DNA from: Kiloniellales bacterium | Lineage (GTDB): Bacteria; Pseudomonadota; Alphaproteobacteria; Kiloniellales; JAKSBE01 | Length of the DNA stretch: 16,696 nt | Assembly: GCA_030067055.1 (NCBI GenBank) | Contig: JASJAL010000041.1 | Location: 1 to 16,696, forward strand | Direction: 5' to 3' | Part shown: positions 14,235-16,696 of the stretch, piece by piece | Layout: each line of letters starts with the position of its first letter | How positions within the stretch are numbered: the first letter of the stretch is position 1 | Translations under genes and position numbers: made by a program | Notes under the pieces: generated by a model | The model's database searches: none | Seen by the model: the letters and a program-made list of their open reading frames with translations, nothing else | What the model was told of the DNA's origin: nothing

Positions 14235-15487
14235 GCGACGGCGGCGTCGGCAACCTGCCCTACGACGAGGCCAAGGCCCACATTCAAAGCGCCGACCCCC
14301 GGGTCCGTGCCGAGCTGGCTGGGCGCGCCGACCTGCGGCCTGAGATGCTCTACTACCTGGCGGAAGACGCTGAGGCCGCGGTACGCGTCGAGGTGGCGGC
14401 CAACGCGGCGACGCCCTATCAGGCCGATGTCCTGCTGTCCGAGGACCGCGACGAAGCGGTGCGCGCCGGCCTGGCGGCCAAGGTCGCGCGGGTCCTGCCC
14501 GGCCTCGGCCCGGCAGAGCACAAGCGGGCCGAGGCCTACGTCGAGAAGGTCCTGGTGACCCTGGCCCGGGACGAGGCGGTCCGGGTCCGGCGGGTCCTGG
14601 CCGAGGCGGTCAAGGACCTGACCGAGGTCCCGGGCGAGGTGGTGCAACGCCTGGCGCGCGACGCCACGCCGGCGGTCGCGACACCGGTCTTGGAATTCTC
14701 GCCGCTGCTCTCCGAGGCCGACCTGATCGAGATTATCGAGGCCGGCTGCGCCGAAGGGCAGCTTGAGGCGATCTCGCGGCGCCGTGGCCTCGGCGCGCCG
14801 GTCGCCGACGCCGTGGTCGCGGTCGATTCCGAGCCGGCGACCGCCGCCCTGCTGGCCAACGACAGCGCCCAGATCCGCGAGGAGACCCTGGACCTCCTGG
14901 TCGAGCGGGCGCGCAAGGTCGTGGCCTGGCAGGAACCCTTGGTCGCGCGACCCAAGCTTTCGATGGCGGCTGTGCGCAAGCTGGCCGCCTTCGTTGCCGA
15001 TCGCCTGGTGGAGGACCTCGAAGCCCGGCAGGATCTGGACTCCAAGACCGCCAAATCCCTGGCCAAGGAAGTCAAGAAGCGGCTCAAGGCGCGCGAGAAG
15101 GCGGCCAAGGAAAAGTCCAGGCAGGAAGACGAGGAGGTATCGCCCGAGGAGCGGGCCAAGGCCCTGGAAGCCAAGGGCGAGCTGACCGAGGCGGCGATTG
15201 CCGAAGCCCTCGGTGCCGGCGACCGCGGCTTCGTCGCGGCAGCCCTCGCCGAGAAGTCCGGCCTCGCCGAGACCGCCATCGCCAAGGTGCTCGACGCCCA
15301 GAGCGCCAAGGGCGTGGTCTCCCTGGCCTGGAAGGCTGGCCTCTCGGCCGAGTTCGCGGTCCAGCTTCAGACCCGCCTGGGCGGTATCGCCCCGGGCGAC
15401 CTGCTGCGCCCGCGCGGCGGCGGCTATCCCCTGGGCGAAGACGAAATGACCTGGCAGCTCGAGCTCTTCGAAAGCATGGCCGGCTGA
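14231..15487 (+). CDS. DUF2336-family protein with HEAT-like repeats
   Basis: This 418-residue all-helical protein has repeated short motifs (DPRVRAELAGRADL near 22, DAEAAVRVEVAANAAT near 46, RDEAVRAGLAAKVA near 73, RDEAVRVRRVLAEAVKDL near 113) that fit the HEAT-like repeats of DUF2336, a family largely confined to alphaproteobacteria. A Lys/Glu-rich, probably coiled segment spans about 265-315, followed by a second helical repeat block at about 316-390. There is no catalytic motif, signal peptide or membrane helix. The TTG at 14231 is chosen because it follows GGGAGGAGG at 7 nt and overlaps the cyclase stop as TTGA. The tight coupling suggests a scaffold, effector or adaptor for the c-di-GMP enzyme, which is inference. 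DUF2336 has no function I can name with confidence. Confidence 0.85.
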   Translation: MSDGGVGNLPYDEAKAHIQSADPRVRAELAGRADLRPEMLYYLAEDAEAAVRVEVAANAATPYQADVLLSEDRDEAVRAGLAAKVARVLPGLGPAEHKRAEAYVEKVLVTLARDEAVRVRRVLAEAVKDLTEVPGEVVQRLARDATPAVATPVLEFSPLLSEADLIEIIEAGCAEGQLEAISRRRGLGAPVADAVVAVDSEPATAALLANDSAQIREETLDLLVERARKVVAWQEPLVARPKLSMAAVRKLAAFVADRLVEDLEARQDLDSKTAKSLAKEVKKRLKAREKAAKEKSRQEDEEVSPEERAKALEAKGELTEAAIAEALGAGDRGFVAAALAEKSGLAETAIAKVLDAQSAKGVVSLAWKAGLSAEFAVQLQTRLGGIAPGDLLRPRGGGYPLGEDEMTWQLELFESMAG

Positions 15488-15493
15488 TGGCCG

Positions 15494-15507
15494 GCCGCCA
15501 GGGCGGC
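15494..15507. terminator. Short GC hairpin between convergent genes
   Basis: GCCGC/GCGGC with a 4-nt CAGG loop sits in the 21-bp space between the DUF2336 stop and the pmbA stop. No T-run follows on either strand, so a bidirectional terminator role is only a possibility. Confidence 0.3.
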
Positions 15508-15508
15508 T

Positions 15509-16696
15509 TCAGCTGCCGGCCAGGGTCATGCCGTCAACGCGAAGGGTCGGGGCGTTGACGCCGTAGCGGAAGACCAGGTCGCTGGCCGGGGTCAGACTGG
15601 CGAACATGTCCTTCAGGTTGCCGGCGACGGTGAGCTCGCTGACCGGGTGGGTCAGCTCACCCTTCTCGATCCAGTAACCGGCGGCGCCCCGGCTGTAGTC
15701 GCCGGTCACCATGTTGATCCCCATGCCCATCATCTCGGTGACGTAGAGGCCCTGGTCGATCTCGCCGATCAGCGCTTCGGGAGCCTGCGCGCCGGCTTCC
15801 ATGTAGAGGTTCGTCGCCGAGGGCGAAGGCGGCGAGGAGGTGCCGCGTGCCGCATGACCGGTCGAGGCCAGGCCGAGCTGCCGGCCCGAGCGAAGGTCGA
15901 GGATCCAGGTCTTGAGCACCCCGGCGCTGACGATGTCGCGCCGCCGATTGGCCAGGCCCTCGCCGTCGAAGGGCTTGGAACGCAGGCCGCGCGGCCGGTG
16001 CGGATCGTCGACGATGGTAATGCCCTCGGCGAAGACCGGGGTCTCCATGGCGTCCTTCAGAAAGGAGGTGCCGCGAGCAATCGCGGTGCCGTTGATCGCC
16101 CCCGAGAAATGCCGCAGCAGGCCGTTGCCGACCCTGGGGTCGAAGACCACGGGATACTTGCCTGTGTCCGGCTTGCGCGGATTGAGCCGCCGGACCGTGC
16201 GCTCGCCGGCGCGCCGGCCGACCTCGGCCGGGTCCTCCAGGTCGCTGCCGTAGACCACCGAGGAGAAATCGTAGTCCCGCTCCATGCCCTGGCCTTCGCC
16301 GGCCAGGACCGCGACCCCGATCGAATGGGAGGAGCCGGCGTAGCCGCCGGTGAAGCCGTTGGTGGCCGCCAGGGTGACCCGGCTCATCGACCAGCCGGCC
16401 TCGGCGCCCTCGGAGTTGGTGATGCCGGGCACGGCCCTGGCCGCGTCCTCGCAGGCCTTGGCACGCTCGATCAGAACCTCGGTCGCGGGCTCCTCGGGGT
16501 CGCAGACCTCCAGATCCGGAACCTCGCGGGCGATCTGCTCCGGATCGGCCAGGCCGCAGTTGGGATCCTCCGGCACGCTGCGCGCCATGGCTACGGCCTG
16601 CTCGGCCAGCTGCGCCAGGGTGCCCGGCGTGACGTCGGTCGAGGAGACCACCGCCTGCTGCCGCCCGACCAGGACCCGCAGGCCCAGATCGCTGCT
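15509..16696 (-). CDS. pmbA: TldD/PmbA-family metalloprotease subunit (5'-truncated)
   Basis: The 395 readable residues run off the window edge; the family is about 450 residues, so roughly 50 N-terminal residues are missing. The frame is open past the internal GTG at 16651 to the edge, with SDLGLRVLVGRQQAVVSSTD, which belongs to the protein. Family marks are TNGFTGGYAGSSHSIGVAV, FDPRVGNGLL, PRGLRSKPFDGEGL and the C-terminal GMGINMVTGDYSRGAAGYWIEKGE with AGNLKDMF. PmbA (TldE) partners TldD in processing modified peptides such as microcin B17 and in CcdA turnover; TldD carries the zinc site and PmbA lacks it. The subunit type is called from the GINMVTGDYSRGAAG block typical of PmbA. The gene is convergent with the DUF2336 gene, 21 bp apart. 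Confidence 0.93.
   Translation of the reverse strand, partial: SSDLGLRVLVGRQQAVVSSTDVTPGTLAQLAEQAVAMARSVPEDPNCGLADPEQIAREVPDLEVCDPEEPATEVLIERAKACEDAARAVPGITNSEGAEAGWSMSRVTLAATNGFTGGYAGSSHSIGVAVLAGEGQGMERDYDFSSVVYGSDLEDPAEVGRRAGERTVRRLNPRKPDTGKYPVVFDPRVGNGLLRHFSGAINGTAIARGTSFLKDAMETPVFAEGITIVDDPHRPRGLRSKPFDGEGLANRRRDIVSAGVLKTWILDLRSGRQLGLASTGHAARGTSSPPSPSATNLYMEAGAQAPEALIGEIDQGLYVTEMMGMGINMVTGDYSRGAAGYWIEKGELTHPVSELTVAGNLKDMFASLTPASDLVFRYGVNAPTLRVDGMTLAGS

Overview
The window is GC-rich bacterial DNA, densely coding, with codon use and short gene overlaps typical of a free-living alphaproteobacterium. A Rhodospirillales-like organism is my inference. It rests on a DUF2336 protein, a DivK-like response regulator, TTAA-N7-TTAA (CtrA-type) sites and a carnitine/betaine catabolic cluster. 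I see no rRNA, tRNA, insertion sequence, CRISPR array, phage gene or plasmid gene. Twelve protein genes lie in the window: ten complete, plus one partial gene at each edge.

Region 1 (1-4353, + strand) is a tight catabolic operon. It holds the 3' end of a hotdog thioesterase resembling betainyl-CoA thioesterase, an acyl-CoA dehydrogenase, a 685-residue NDP-forming acyl-CoA synthetase and a CaiD-like carnitinyl-CoA dehydratase. Junctions are 3 bp or overlapping, so translation is probably coupled. The best reading is oxidation of gamma-butyrobetaine or crotonobetaine to carnitine and on to glycine betaine: CoA ligation, alpha,beta-dehydrogenation, hydration, and later betainyl-CoA hydrolysis.

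Region 2 (4366-7767, - strand) is housekeeping. A HAD-family pyrimidine 5'-nucleotidase-like protein is followed by dapD and dapE of the succinylase branch of lysine/diaminopimelate synthesis, then a five-helix Yip1-like membrane protein.

Region 3 (7787-15487) is a signalling island. On the - strand are a PAS-PAS-GAF histidine kinase, an Rcp1-like single-domain response regulator and a REC-GGDEF diguanylate cyclase; a DivK-like single-domain regulator lies upstream of the kinase. Diverging from the DivK-like gene on the + strand are a PAS-GAF-GGDEF cyclase and a DUF2336 protein whose TTG start overlaps the cyclase stop. The shared 193-bp intergenic region is visibly AT-richer and carries a perfect TTAA-N7-TTAA site, a near-match that is also a perfect palindrome, and a GANTC site. 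A third near-match lies upstream of the kinase. No regulator here has a DNA-binding output domain, so the island probably acts through phosphotransfer and c-di-GMP, perhaps under cell-cycle (CtrA) control.

Region 4 (15509-16696, - strand) is the 3' part of pmbA/tldE, a TldD/PmbA-family metalloprotease subunit, convergent with the DUF2336 gene.
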